A stretch of 32,621 nt of DNA from a virus, in the IMG/VR virus record IMGVR_UViG_3300020159_003811, positions 1-32,621 of that record; one strand, written 5' to 3'. Below the pieces are notes generated by a model, which saw only the letters and a program-made list of their open reading frames with translations, was not told where the DNA came from and ran no database searches. The translations under genes and the position numbers were made by a program. Shown one piece after another: positions 25,839 through 31,406 of the stretch (its first letter is position 1; every line of letters starts with the position of its first letter).

Positions 25839-26183
25839 ATGGCAAAACAATACACAGCTGTCCTATTTAGCGGGTCGCTCGGCACATCAGTTATAACCAC
25901 CCAACCCGTAGATGTAAGCGGTTATAAAAAATACACTATACAGGTCAAGAGTAACAACCCTAATGGCTTGGTTTCCATAAAACTATCGGGCAATAGTTCT
26001 ATTGCAGCAAGTTTTATTGAGGACGCAGTAGCCTCGTTCGGTTCTTCCACCTATGTTCCTGCATTCCAAGTCATAACAAACTTTACGCAAATACCTCTTG
26101 TGTCAAAGTTTATGCGACTTGACATAACTAAAACGTCTGGGACTAACGGAAACGTAGTAGTTATAGGCACATTTCAGGAATAA
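25839..26183 (+). CDS. Small beta-type virion protein, array 2 copy 4 (114 aa)
   Basis: Fourth paralogue: MAKQYTAVLFSGSLGTS, VDVSGYKKYTIQ near residue 24-35, end VVVIGTFQE. It begins three bases after copy 3. The first five residues match copy 3 and the FSGSL segment matches copy 1, so mosaic exchange between copies is possible. It is followed closely by the putative lysis genes. Confidence 0.75.
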   Translation: MAKQYTAVLFSGSLGTSVITTQPVDVSGYKKYTIQVKSNNPNGLVSIKLSGNSSIAASFIEDAVASFGSSTYVPAFQVITNFTQIPLVSKFMRLDITKTSGTNGNVVVIGTFQE

Positions 26184-26187
26184 AGAT

Positions 26188-26418
26188 ATGCCAGATTTCA
26201 TTACAAAAAACCTATCAGCATTTGTAACGATTGCAGTTCTTGCAACTGGCGGGATTATATCTTTTACAAAAATAGAGAGCAAGGTATCAGCACTCGAAAC
26301 ACGTGTTGATAAACTAGAAGAAAGCAATACCGATATCCGCGATACACTCAATCGTATCGATAAACGCTTATCACTTATATTATGCAAGATGGATAGCTCC
26401 ACTTGCTTGGAAAAATAA
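26188..26418 (+). CDS. Small membrane protein with coiled coil, holin candidate (76 aa)
   Basis: A single hydrophobic N-terminal segment (about 9-27, LSAFVTIAVLATGGIISF) is followed by a heptad-patterned coiled coil (KVSALETRVDKLEESNTDIRD) and a short C-terminus with two Cys. One transmembrane helix plus coiled coil is typical of small holin-like or spanin-like proteins. It lies after the virion genes at the start of a run of three small membrane or amphipathic genes, about 3 kb before the endolysin. Function inferred. Confidence 0.65.
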   Translation: MPDFITKNLSAFVTIAVLATGGIISFTKIESKVSALETRVDKLEESNTDIRDTLNRIDKRLSLILCKMDSSTCLEK

Positions 26419-26419
26419 A

Positions 26420-26620
26420 ATGGAAAATATCGAAGCAACCTTATCACTACTCGGAGTTGTTGTCTCAGTAGCGTCAGCGGCAGCATCAGCTCTAAATGAA
26501 CATATTCGTAATAGCAAACAGGTTAGTAAAGCTTTATCAGGAGCGCAAGCAGTAATAAATGTACTGGCACTCAATCTTGATAAAGTAAAGGGCGCTGTGA
26601 AGGCGTTGAAGAAGAAGTAA
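26420..26620 (+). CDS. Small amphipathic or membrane protein (66 aa)
   Basis: The N-terminal half is hydrophobic and small-residue-rich (LSLLGVVVSVASAAASAL, 8-25), and the C-terminal half is a basic helix ending KGAVKALKKK. It starts one base after the stop of the previous gene. It may be a second holin or an antiholin; the alternative is a small head or tail component. After its TAA the -1 frame stays open into the next gene, which raises the chance of an ancestral or programmed fusion. Confidence 0.6.
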   Translation: MENIEATLSLLGVVVSVASAAASALNEHIRNSKQVSKALSGAQAVINVLALNLDKVKGAVKALKKK

Positions 26621-26691
26621 GACGAGTAGAAACCCGTTTAGCACGTTTGCGTGCGTCAGAAGTCAAGCACGGCGCTATTAGAGGCATCCAT

Positions 26692-26976
26692 ATGGAAGAG
26701 CAAGAAGCACAGAAGACAACCAGTTTGACTGAAACATTTATGGGCAAACTAAAAGAGCAAAGTTTTGCTATTCTTTTATGTCTTGGCATAGTTTATTATC
26801 AACATGAACTGATGCAAAAGTCTCACGAAGAGATGAATACCAAGATGACTGCTTGCGATAGTCGTTATGAAAAGATGATAAATGAAGAACGCGAACGCCT
26901 TATTGCACGAGAGGCATACCTTATCAAACAACGTGATGAGTTTATTGAGATAGTAAAAAAAATAAAAGTTGAGTAG
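26692..26976 (+). CDS. Membrane-anchored coiled-coil protein, spanin or holin candidate (94 aa)
   Basis: The ATG at 26692 is chosen for AGAGG at 26680-26684; an upstream TTG (26647) in the same open frame has no ribosome site. Residues 25-36 form a short hydrophobic segment (FAILLCLGIVYY), followed by a charged coiled coil (EEMNTKMTACDSRYEKMINEERERL...). One N-terminal anchor and a long helix would fit an inner-membrane spanin, but no partner lipoprotein with a lipobox was found. It ends the late block before the terminator at 27037. Confidence 0.62.
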   Translation: MEEQEAQKTTSLTETFMGKLKEQSFAILLCLGIVYYQHELMQKSHEEMNTKMTACDSRYEKMINEERERLIAREAYLIKQRDEFIEIVKKIKVE

Positions 26977-27036
26977 CGTTCGCATTAGGGGCATCCGTAA
27001 TCTATCGTGAAGTCCAGTTCGTAGTCAATAACAAAA

Positions 27037-27075
27037 AAGCCCTCGCCAGTATCTTTCTGGGAGGGCTTGACTTCT
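27037..27075 (+). terminator. Terminator closing the virion/lysis block
   Basis: AAGCCCTC (27037-27044), one bulged G, CCAG (27046-27049), loop, CTGG (27057-27060), GAGGGCTT (27061-27068), then a T-rich run to 27075. An A-run lies on the other side (27033-27038), so it may work on both strands. Confidence 0.9.
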
Positions 27076-27178
27076 TTTTCAGCTTCGTGTATATTTATGT
27101 ACAGAGGCTCCATACAATAACTATCTCCAACAAAATGCAAGTACTACAAAATATTCTTGGCGTTTACAAAGAACTATA
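27076..27178 (+). other. Non-coding spacer after the late terminator
   Basis: AT-rich, no open frame with a ribosome site and no clear hairpin. I see nothing specific here before the ACTAGTTAT element at 27179. Confidence 0.5.
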
Positions 27179-27203
27179 ACTAGTTATTGTAGTGTGCTAT
27201 ACT
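27179..27203 (+). promoter_or_regulatory. ACTAGTTAT palindrome and TATACT -10-like box
   Basis: A 12-bp perfect palindrome ATAACTAGTTAT (27176-27187) holds the recurring ACTAGTTAT core. TATACT at 27198-27203 could be the -10 of a promoter starting near 27210. Unlike the other copies, the palindrome here lies upstream of the -10, where an activator would bind. Confidence 0.55.
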
Positions 27204-27209
27204 GATCCT

Positions 27210-27446
27210 GTTTTACATTCGGACGGAACTTCCTCCCATAGTGGTTCCCAGAAGTAGTTGTTGTAGGCAACGAAAACCGAATCTCTAAAATAGATCTGAA
27301 ATATCCTACTCTTATTTTTTTTGTATGCTTGATTGCATATGGGTAGGGCTGGAAAGAGAACTGCATGGCAGTTCGGCTGGCATTGCCGCCAGCCTCAAAG
27401 GCAGTTATAAAGCAGTGTCTGGCAATAAGATACTGGGAGAAAAGAA
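27210..27446 (+). ncRNA. Long multi-hairpin 5' leader (or small RNA) upstream of the gene at 27447
   Basis: About 237 untranslated bases that fold into successive elements. First, a three-way-junction-like fold: outer stem ATTCGG (27217-27222) with CCGAAT (27277-27282), enclosing GGAAC/GTTCC (27225-27229, 27244-27248) and GTTG/CAAC (27257-27260, 27268-27271). A T8 run follows at 27315-27322. Then four hairpins: TATGC/GCATA (27324-27339), GAACTGC/GCAGTTC (27358-27374), GGCTGGC/GCCAGCC (27375-27394) and CAGTGTC/GATACTG (27413-27435), the last directly at the ribosome site. It matches no riboswitch that I know. It could be a regulatory leader, or two RNAs split at the T8 run. Confidence 0.55.
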
Positions 27447-27785
27447 ATGGCAAATAAAATACCAAGTGCTGAAAGAAGAGATGCAGTAAGAGAAAAGAAA
27501 AAGTTTGATACTGCCAAAGAAAATATAGAGGCAAGTAAGTTACAAAATGAGCTGGATAAATATCTAATCGTCCCAGCAAATGAAGCAATCCTGCTAGGAC
27601 ACAATCCAATCAGTCAATATAGTAACTGGGCAGTTTTTGATAAGTATAATAAGTTGGTTGGTTGGTTTCTGAATCGTGAAGGTATTCAGAAAACATTAGA
27701 GGCTAAAATCATTAGGGAAAGTAAAGTTTCTAATAAGAAGTGTGTGGCAAAGAAGTCTCTTGACAAGCCTCAGAAGATCCTGTAA
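27447..27785 (+). CDS. Unknown basic/helical protein (112 aa)
   Basis: Not recognised. The N-terminal third is charged and helical (ERRDAVREKKKFDTAKENIEASKLQNELDKYL), the middle has NPISQYSNWAVFDKYNKLVGWF, probably a small beta region, and the C-terminus is basic (KKCVAKKSLDKPQKIL). The start follows GGGAGAAAAG. Translation may be tuned by the hairpin 27413-27435 that abuts the ribosome site. The next gene's promoter overlaps its stop codon, as in the early cassette, so this region is probably also expressed early. Confidence 0.72.
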   Translation: MANKIPSAERRDAVREKKKFDTAKENIEASKLQNELDKYLIVPANEAILLGHNPISQYSNWAVFDKYNKLVGWFLNREGIQKTLEAKIIRESKVSNKKCVAKKSLDKPQKIL

Positions 27786-27811
27786 GATAGCTAGCACAGT
27801 CAAAGTGACTG
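27760..27811 (+). promoter_or_regulatory. Sigma-70 promoter plus small leader hairpin for the gene at 27825
   Basis: TTGACA at 27760-27765, 17-bp spacer, TAAGAT at 27783-27788; the stop codon of the previous gene lies within the -10. The leader has CAGTC (27797-27801), loop AAAGT, GACTG (27807-27811) before ATGGAGA. Confidence 0.75.
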
Positions 27812-27824
27812 ATGGAGAATATAA

Positions 27825-28085
27825 ATGGCAACTGATATCTGGAAAATCAAAATCAAAATGTTAGATCGTGAAGACATGGCTGCTGCCCAAGTAAGTTGTG
27901 ATGCTAAATATGCTGTTGTTGAGGCATCTGATACTGGGACTAATGAAATCATTGCGGTTGGGAATAGTTTAGAACAAGTCCTCCCAGCATATAGCAAAGC
28001 TCGCAGCGATCTTTATGTAGCTCGTCGCCAAGATAAAGTTCGTAAGACTCCACCACAAAATGCAAATCGTTATGCAAGATACTAA
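27825..28085 (+). CDS. Unknown small early-type protein (86 aa)
   Basis: Not recognised with confidence. It has a mixed alpha/beta pattern: IWKIKIKML strand, AAAQVSCDAKYAVVEASD, then NEIIAVGNSLEQVLPAYSKA and a basic tail (ARRQDKVRKTPPQNANRYARY). The strand-turn-strand followed by a helix faintly recalls DUF5678-like small proteins, but I would not assign it. It has its own promoter, an ATGGAGA ribosome site and a following promoter for the candidate small RNA. Confidence 0.7.
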   Translation: MATDIWKIKIKMLDREDMAAAQVSCDAKYAVVEASDTGTNEIIAVGNSLEQVLPAYSKARSDLYVARRQDKVRKTPPQNANRYARY

Positions 28086-28092
28086 AAAATAG

Positions 28093-28121
28093 TTGACAAA
28101 GATTTTTGTTTGGCGTATACT
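28093..28121 (+). promoter_or_regulatory. Sigma-70 promoter driving the candidate small RNA
   Basis: TTGACA at 28093-28098, a 17-bp spacer and TATACT at 28116-28121. The predicted start, near 28128, falls almost exactly at the base of the first RNA stem (28130), and there is no ribosome site and open frame before the terminator. Confidence 0.88.
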
Positions 28122-28127
28122 TATGGA

Positions 28128-28210
28128 ATAAGGTTCTTCTCTGCAAGGTACGCCATACCTCATCTCCGAGAATCTTTTATGACTCCTGCCTACTCAGGAG
28201 TCATTTTTTT
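28128..28210 (+). ncRNA. Candidate phage small RNA (about 83 nt)
   Basis: A consensus promoter and a strong terminator enclose about 80 non-coding bases. The 5' part forms a 9-bp stem AAGGTTCTT (28130-28138) with GAGAATCTT (28168-28176), two G-U pairs included, enclosing a hairpin AGGTA (28146-28150), loop CGCCA, TACCT (28156-28160). The 3' part is the terminator hairpin and T7. Size and layout are those of a Hfq-type or decoy small RNA. Target unknown. The alternative is a terminated leader of the RHH-like gene at 28264. Confidence 0.68.
28179..28210 (+). terminator. Terminator of the candidate small RNA
   Basis: A 10-bp perfect stem ATGACTCCTG (28179-28188) with CAGGAGTCAT (28195-28204), loop CCTACT, then a T-run to 28210. 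Confidence 0.93.
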
Positions 28211-28238
28211 ATTCCTTACGATAAATAGGTATCTACTT

Positions 28239-28250
28239 ATAGTATACTAT
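28239..28250 (+). promoter_or_regulatory. Palindrome ATAGTATACTAT before the RHH-like gene, possible operator
   Basis: A perfect 12-bp palindrome that contains a -10-like TATACT (28243-28248) and ends five bases before the ribosome site. It resembles the TAGTTATACTAT part of the ACTAGTTATACTA element. As a ribbon-helix-helix-like protein is encoded directly downstream, an autoregulatory operator is a reasonable inference. Confidence 0.5.
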
Positions 28251-28263
28251 CCACAGGAGAAAA

Positions 28264-28497
28264 ATGATGGGCAGAAAGAAACTTCCAGAAAACTACTTCG
28301 ATAAAACCGTCAGTTGGAACATACGCATAGATCGTAAGATTGGTGAAGACTTTGTCGAGTTATATCAAGAACGTAAGGCAAGATATGCTGACGAAGGCAA
28401 GAAGTATTATGTAAAGAATGTATTTGAGAGACTATTGCAAATCTATATTGATGAACAACGTGCGCTATTAGAAAAAGAGGGTGCAACAAGTGAGTAA
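28264..28497 (+). CDS. Ribbon-helix-helix-like regulator (77 aa)
   Basis: The pattern is that of Arc/CopG-type DNA-binding proteins: a strand VSWNIRID (16-23), helix A RKIGEDFVELYQERKAR (24-40), a loop, then helix B VKNVFERLLQIYIDEQRALL. It would act as a dimer with the strand in the DNA major groove. The first Met (28264) or the second (28267) could be used; the second is better spaced from AGGAG (28255-28259). The loop between helices is longer than in Arc, so the match is moderate. It heads an overlapping operon that ends in endolysin and terminase genes, so it may control late expression. Confidence 0.6.
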   Translation: MMGRKKLPENYFDKTVSWNIRIDRKIGEDFVELYQERKARYADEGKKYYVKNVFERLLQIYIDEQRALLEKEGATSE

Positions 28498-28654
28498 TGT
28501 AGAAGCTGAAATAGAGTTCAAATCCAGCATAAACAGAATGAAAGATGAGCTGCATAGGTTACAGGCAGATCTAAAAATGATACGTAAAGATTTAGCAGAG
28601 CAACAAGTATTACTAAACAAACTCCAAGGATACTGGGAAGGAATCGGAAAATGA
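28490..28654 (+). CDS. Small coiled-coil protein with GTG start (54 aa)
   Basis: A GTG at 28490 begins inside the last codons of the RHH-like gene, with GAGG at 28477-28480 upstream, and the stop overlaps the next ATG (ATGA at 28651-28654). The protein is nearly all heptad-patterned helix: AEIEFKSSINRMKDELHRLQ, then DLKMIRKDLAEQQVLLNKLQ. Overlaps at both ends make it a convincing gene despite its size. It may be a partner of a neighbour; function unknown. Confidence 0.7.
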   Translation: MSNVEAEIEFKSSINRMKDELHRLQADLKMIRKDLAEQQVLLNKLQGYWEGIGK

Positions 28655-29058
28655 GCAAAAGCGAAAACGAACTACAAGGTTATGTTGATGAAGCAAAAGA
28701 AGAAATCGAACAAAGTGGTATGACATGTGAAGATGTTTGGAATCTAGTTGATCCCTATGTTGAAGTAGAGGGTGATGAGGATTATGAAAAGATTCGGGCT
28801 GACTATATTGAAAGCACACGCATCTATAAAGAAAGCGAAGATAATGTCCTACGCCTAAAAGGCGAAATGGAAGTCCTAGAAGGCGATATGAATAGCTGCT
28901 TGCCCGGAGGCATCAGTCAAGAAATGTTTACAAAACATTATGAAGTTGTACGTGATTTACATTATGCCTTTGGACACTACACAGCTATCTTACAACGTCG
29001 TGCTGCCAGCGGCGTAGTATTCCTAGAACAAATCCGCAGAGTACAAACACTAAACTAA
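28651..29058 (+). CDS. Unknown acidic helical protein (135 aa)
   Basis: Not recognised. Very acidic N-terminal half (VDEAKEEIEQSG, VEVEGDEDYEKI), helical throughout, with a coiled-coil-like middle (RIYKESEDNVLRLKGEMEVLEGDM). No membrane segment. It overlaps the previous gene by four bases and the next by one (TAATG), so it belongs to the same operon as the GNAT and endolysin genes. Confidence 0.72.
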   Translation: MSKSENELQGYVDEAKEEIEQSGMTCEDVWNLVDPYVEVEGDEDYEKIRADYIESTRIYKESEDNVLRLKGEMEVLEGDMNSCLPGGISQEMFTKHYEVVRDLHYAFGHYTAILQRRAASGVVFLEQIRRVQTLN

Positions 29059-29495
29059 TGTTACCAATAAGCATACGCCCATATAATAAGATCGGTGATG
29101 AAGCTTTTCTTTTTAGTACATGGATGAAAAGTTATAGTGATAGCGTGCGTGGATGTCCACTACCGATCTATCATATTGGTCAGCGTAATCGTATGATACG
29201 TTTGCTGAACCGACACGATACGCTTGTATACATTGCATGCGACAGGGAAACCCCAGAACTTATTTATGGATATATCGTAGTTGGTATGCCGAACTGCTTG
29301 CATTGGATTTATGTAAAAAGCGATTATCGAAATGCAGGAGTAGGAAAACAACTACTAAATCTACTAAACTGGCAAGCACCTGTATTCTATACACACAAAG
29401 CCAACGCTATCTGGATAGAACAAAAAATAAAAGGCAATAGCCAATACGATACGCTTATCTACAATCCGTATATTTTAGAAGAGGAAAGCCAATGA
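29058..29495 (+). CDS. GNAT-family N-acetyltransferase (145 aa)
   Basis: The acetyl-CoA binding motif A is visible: strand LHWIYVKSDYRNAGVGKQLL (about 81-100), with R-N-A-G-V-G as the Q/RxxGxG/A pyrophosphate loop and the following helix. A preceding strand YGYIVVGMP fits the GNAT core. Length is normal. It overlaps the portal-side neighbour by one base and the endolysin by four (ATGA). GNAT genes beside endolysins occur in other podoviruses; the substrate is unknown and could be a host or phage protein, or cell-wall related. Confidence 0.87.
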   Translation: MLPISIRPYNKIGDEAFLFSTWMKSYSDSVRGCPLPIYHIGQRNRMIRLLNRHDTLVYIACDRETPELIYGYIVVGMPNCLHWIYVKSDYRNAGVGKQLLNLLNWQAPVFYTHKANAIWIEQKIKGNSQYDTLIYNPYILEEESQ

Positions 29496-30139
29496 GCAAA
29501 GAACTAATAAGTGCCGAGCAACTACAAAAGATATTCCCAAACGCAAAAGGGGAGAAATGCAAGCTATATGCAGATGCCTTCAATAAAGTATTGCCTCAAT
29601 ACGCTATTGATACACCAAAGCGTATTGCTGTATTCCTTGGACAGATAGGTGTTGAGAGCGGCGAACTAAAATATGATCGTGAACTTCCCAGCACATACAA
29701 TAAAGTTGATCCAAAAGATAAAGGCGAATGCACAGGCAGTAGATATTGCAATCGTAAAGCGAGCCTTGGTAACTATGTTTGTGTTGCAAACAATAACAGC
29801 AATAAGCACACAGCCGATTGCGATGGACCCAAATATATTGGTCGTGGGATATTACAGATTACTGGTCGCGCTAACTACGCACGTTATGGACCAAAGGTTG
29901 GTGCTGATCTAATAAAGAATCCTGAGCTTGCCTGTGATCCATATATAGCAACCAAAATAGCCTGTGAGTATTTCCGTGATCGTAATATCAATAGTCAAAG
30001 CGATGCTTGGTCAGCAGTAAGTCTCGCAAAGTGTACAGAACTTGTAAACGGAACAGCAAAACTGCATCATGCTGAAAGAGTCAAATACGCAGAGCGAGCA
30101 AGAAAGATATTAGAGAATACGGAGAATGTCAATGCCTAG
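29492..30139 (+). CDS. GH19 chitinase-like endolysin (215 aa)
   Basis: A glycoside hydrolase family 19 lysozyme that cleaves peptidoglycan at lysis. Key features: FLGQIGVESGELKYDRELPS (48-67) with the probable catalytic Glu55 and second acid near Glu64, and YIGRGILQITGRANYARYG (115-133), the family's substrate-binding signature. No signal peptide, so it needs a holin. Between these, residues 71-112 are longer than usual for phage GH19 proteins and carry Cys80, Cys86, Cys97 and Cys110, perhaps disulfide- or metal-stabilised. No separate wall-binding domain. Overlaps both neighbours. Confidence 0.93.
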   Translation: MSKELISAEQLQKIFPNAKGEKCKLYADAFNKVLPQYAIDTPKRIAVFLGQIGVESGELKYDRELPSTYNKVDPKDKGECTGSRYCNRKASLGNYVCVANNNSNKHTADCDGPKYIGRGILQITGRANYARYGPKVGADLIKNPELACDPYIATKIACEYFRDRNINSQSDAWSAVSLAKCTELVNGTAKLHHAERVKYAERARKILENTENVNA

Positions 30140-30368
30140 AATGAAGAAAGACGAAAGCCCCCACACAATAACAGAATGCGTACTAGATTTCCAACTGCCT
30201 CCACCTATTTACAGCTCGGAACTAACAACGCTTGCAGATCGCCAACACCGAACTTGCAAACTCGTAAAGAGCATCGTATATGACGAAGGGCGCGTAATAA
30301 TAACAGCACTAGAAGGAAATAACTATATTGTACCAATGTACAAAGTAAGATATATGCGAGAAGAATAA
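30132..30368 (+). CDS. Small unknown protein between endolysin and small terminase (78 aa)
   Basis: ATG at 30132 is preferred to that at 30126 because GGAG (30121-30124) then has normal spacing. The C-terminal half looks like a small beta barrel (KLVKSIVYDEGRVIITALEG then NNYIVPMYKVRYM), the pattern of a KOW/SH3-like or phage translation-coupled small protein; I do not recognise it. It overlaps the endolysin by eight bases and the terminase gene by one (TAATG). Confidence 0.7.
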   Translation: MPRMKKDESPHTITECVLDFQLPPPIYSSELTTLADRQHRTCKLVKSIVYDEGRVIITALEGNNYIVPMYKVRYMREE

Positions 30369-30928
30369 TGAGTAATAAAAGCATAGAAGACGATCCAGAA
30401 TATAAAGCAGCAAAGGAAAGTCATAAGCAGTTTATTACACATGTACTAAATGGTAAGAATAATACCGAAGCATATGCAGCAGCATACCCTAACGCAAGTT
30501 ATGCTGTATGTGGAAGCAAAGGAGCGGTACTAAAAAAGAAATACGAACCATTGCTGAATCGTTACTTACCTCTTACGCCAGAAATGATAAATAAAATAAG
30601 TGATGAGACAATAGGTAATCTAACCCTTATGGCATTTGCAGATGTAAGTGAAATGTTTGATAAACACGGAAAACCACTTCCAGTAAAAAAAATGCCAAAA
30701 GCTATACGTATGGGTATCACAGAGGTAGAAGTAAGAAATAATAAAGTATCTTACAAGATGGGTGGTAAGCTGAAAGCTTTGGAGATACTGGCAAAGGTTG
30801 CAAGACTAACTGAAACGTCCCAAGAAATCAACGTAACCATTATGAGTGAAGAGGAAAAAGAAAATCGCATAAGGGAAATATTAGTCCAAGCCATAGCCAG
30901 AGACGATAGTTCAGACGACGACCAATAG
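30368..30928 (+). CDS. terS: Terminase small subunit (186 aa)
   Basis: Recognises the packaging site and loads the large subunit. The N-terminal helix-turn-helix region KNNTEAYAAAYPNASYAVC (about 28-46) followed by SKGAVLKKKYEP has the Terminase_2-type pattern, and the middle (TLMAFADVSEMFDKHGKPLP, about 80-99) with GGKLKALEILAKVARLTE (about 133-150) is the usual oligomerisation-side pattern. The C-terminus is acidic (DDSSDDDQ). It is the last gene before a repeat-containing intergenic region, where the packaging site may lie. On the circle it is about 4 kb upstream of the large subunit. Confidence 0.86.
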   Translation: MSNKSIEDDPEYKAAKESHKQFITHVLNGKNNTEAYAAAYPNASYAVCGSKGAVLKKKYEPLLNRYLPLTPEMINKISDETIGNLTLMAFADVSEMFDKHGKPLPVKKMPKAIRMGITEVEVRNNKVSYKMGGKLKALEILAKVARLTETSQEINVTIMSEEEKENRIREILVQAIARDDSSDDDQ

Positions 30929-30935
30929 AGCCAAT

Positions 30936-30983
30936 ACAGCCCCTATAACTGCCAAGCACAGCCCCATAACTGCCAAGCACAGC
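30936..30983 (+). repeat. Two tandem 21-22 bp direct repeats plus partial third, candidate pac site or origin
   Basis: The unit is ACAGCCCC (30936-30943 and 30958-30965) followed, after an extra T in the first copy, by ATAACTGCCAAGC (30945-30957 and 30966-30978). A third copy begins ACAGC (30979-30983) and then diverges. The repeats lie eight bases after the small terminase stop and just before an AT-rich stretch (31010-31080), so they could be iterons for packaging or replication initiation. Confidence 0.85.
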
Positions 30984-31114
30984 ACTGCACACTGCGGAGC
31001 AAAACATAAAAATATCGTAAATAAGCAGGTAGTTTTTTATTATATCATACGGAAAATGCGTAGTCAAGCGTAAAATAAGGGGTTTTATCCTGTACATAGA
31101 GTAAAAAAAGGCTA
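30984..31114 (+). other. AT-rich non-coding region after the repeats
   Basis: No supported gene. It contains a T-rich run (31032-31041) that could end the terminase operon, AT-rich sequence that would melt easily and a weak TAAAA/TTTTA inverted repeat near 31072-31088. Together with the repeats it is the least gene-dense part of the genome except the leader at 27.2 kb. Confidence 0.5.
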
Positions 31115-31143
31115 TTGACACGCGATTTTAGGCGTGGTATAAT
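31115..31143 (+). promoter_or_regulatory. Perfect consensus sigma-70 promoter of the early cassette
   Basis: TTGACA at 31115-31120, a 17-bp spacer and TATAAT at 31138-31143: full consensus. This is probably the strongest promoter in the genome and the first early one. It is followed at once by a terminator-like hairpin. Confidence 0.95.
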
Positions 31144-31157
31144 GTGTTTAGAAAGTT

Positions 31158-31188
31158 GGGGAGTGGCTAAATGCCCTCCCCTTTTATT
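31158..31188 (+). terminator. Terminator-like attenuator in the leader of the gene at 31205
   Basis: GGGGAG (31158-31163), bulged T, GGC (31165-31167), loop TAAAT, GCC (31173-31175), CTCCCC (31176-31181), then TTTTATTAT. It begins about eight bases after the predicted transcription start and ends before the ribosome site, so it would stop most transcripts unless relieved. Confidence 0.75.
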
Positions 31189-31204
31189 ATGGAGAAAATA
31201 AATA

Positions 31205-31405
31205 ATGGCAAGCTATACTTTCAAGGCAACCTCACATCGAATCATCACTGCCGATATCATTATCGATGCAAAGAATGAGGAGGAGGCATACGAAAAATAT
31301 TATGATATGTCCCAGAGGGACTGGGATAATGTGGGCTGGAAGGATACCCATGAGATTGATACAGATCGTGCCCATAGATACGACGTTCTTGTGGAGGAGA
31401 ACTAA
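31205..31405 (+). CDS. Small early protein (66 aa), related to the gene at 540
   Basis: First gene behind the consensus promoter. MASYTFKATSHRIITADIIIDAKNEEEAYEKYYDM... shows a strand, a second strand IIID, then an EEEAYEKYY helix and a final strand RYDVLVEEN. This pattern is shared with the 69-residue protein at 540. Acidic, no catalytic motif. The start follows TATGGAGAAAAT. Probably a host-takeover or regulatory protein, inferred from its early position. Confidence 0.75.
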   Translation: MASYTFKATSHRIITADIIIDAKNEEEAYEKYYDMSQRDWDNVGWKDTHEIDTDRAHRYDVLVEEN

Positions 31406-31406
31406 T

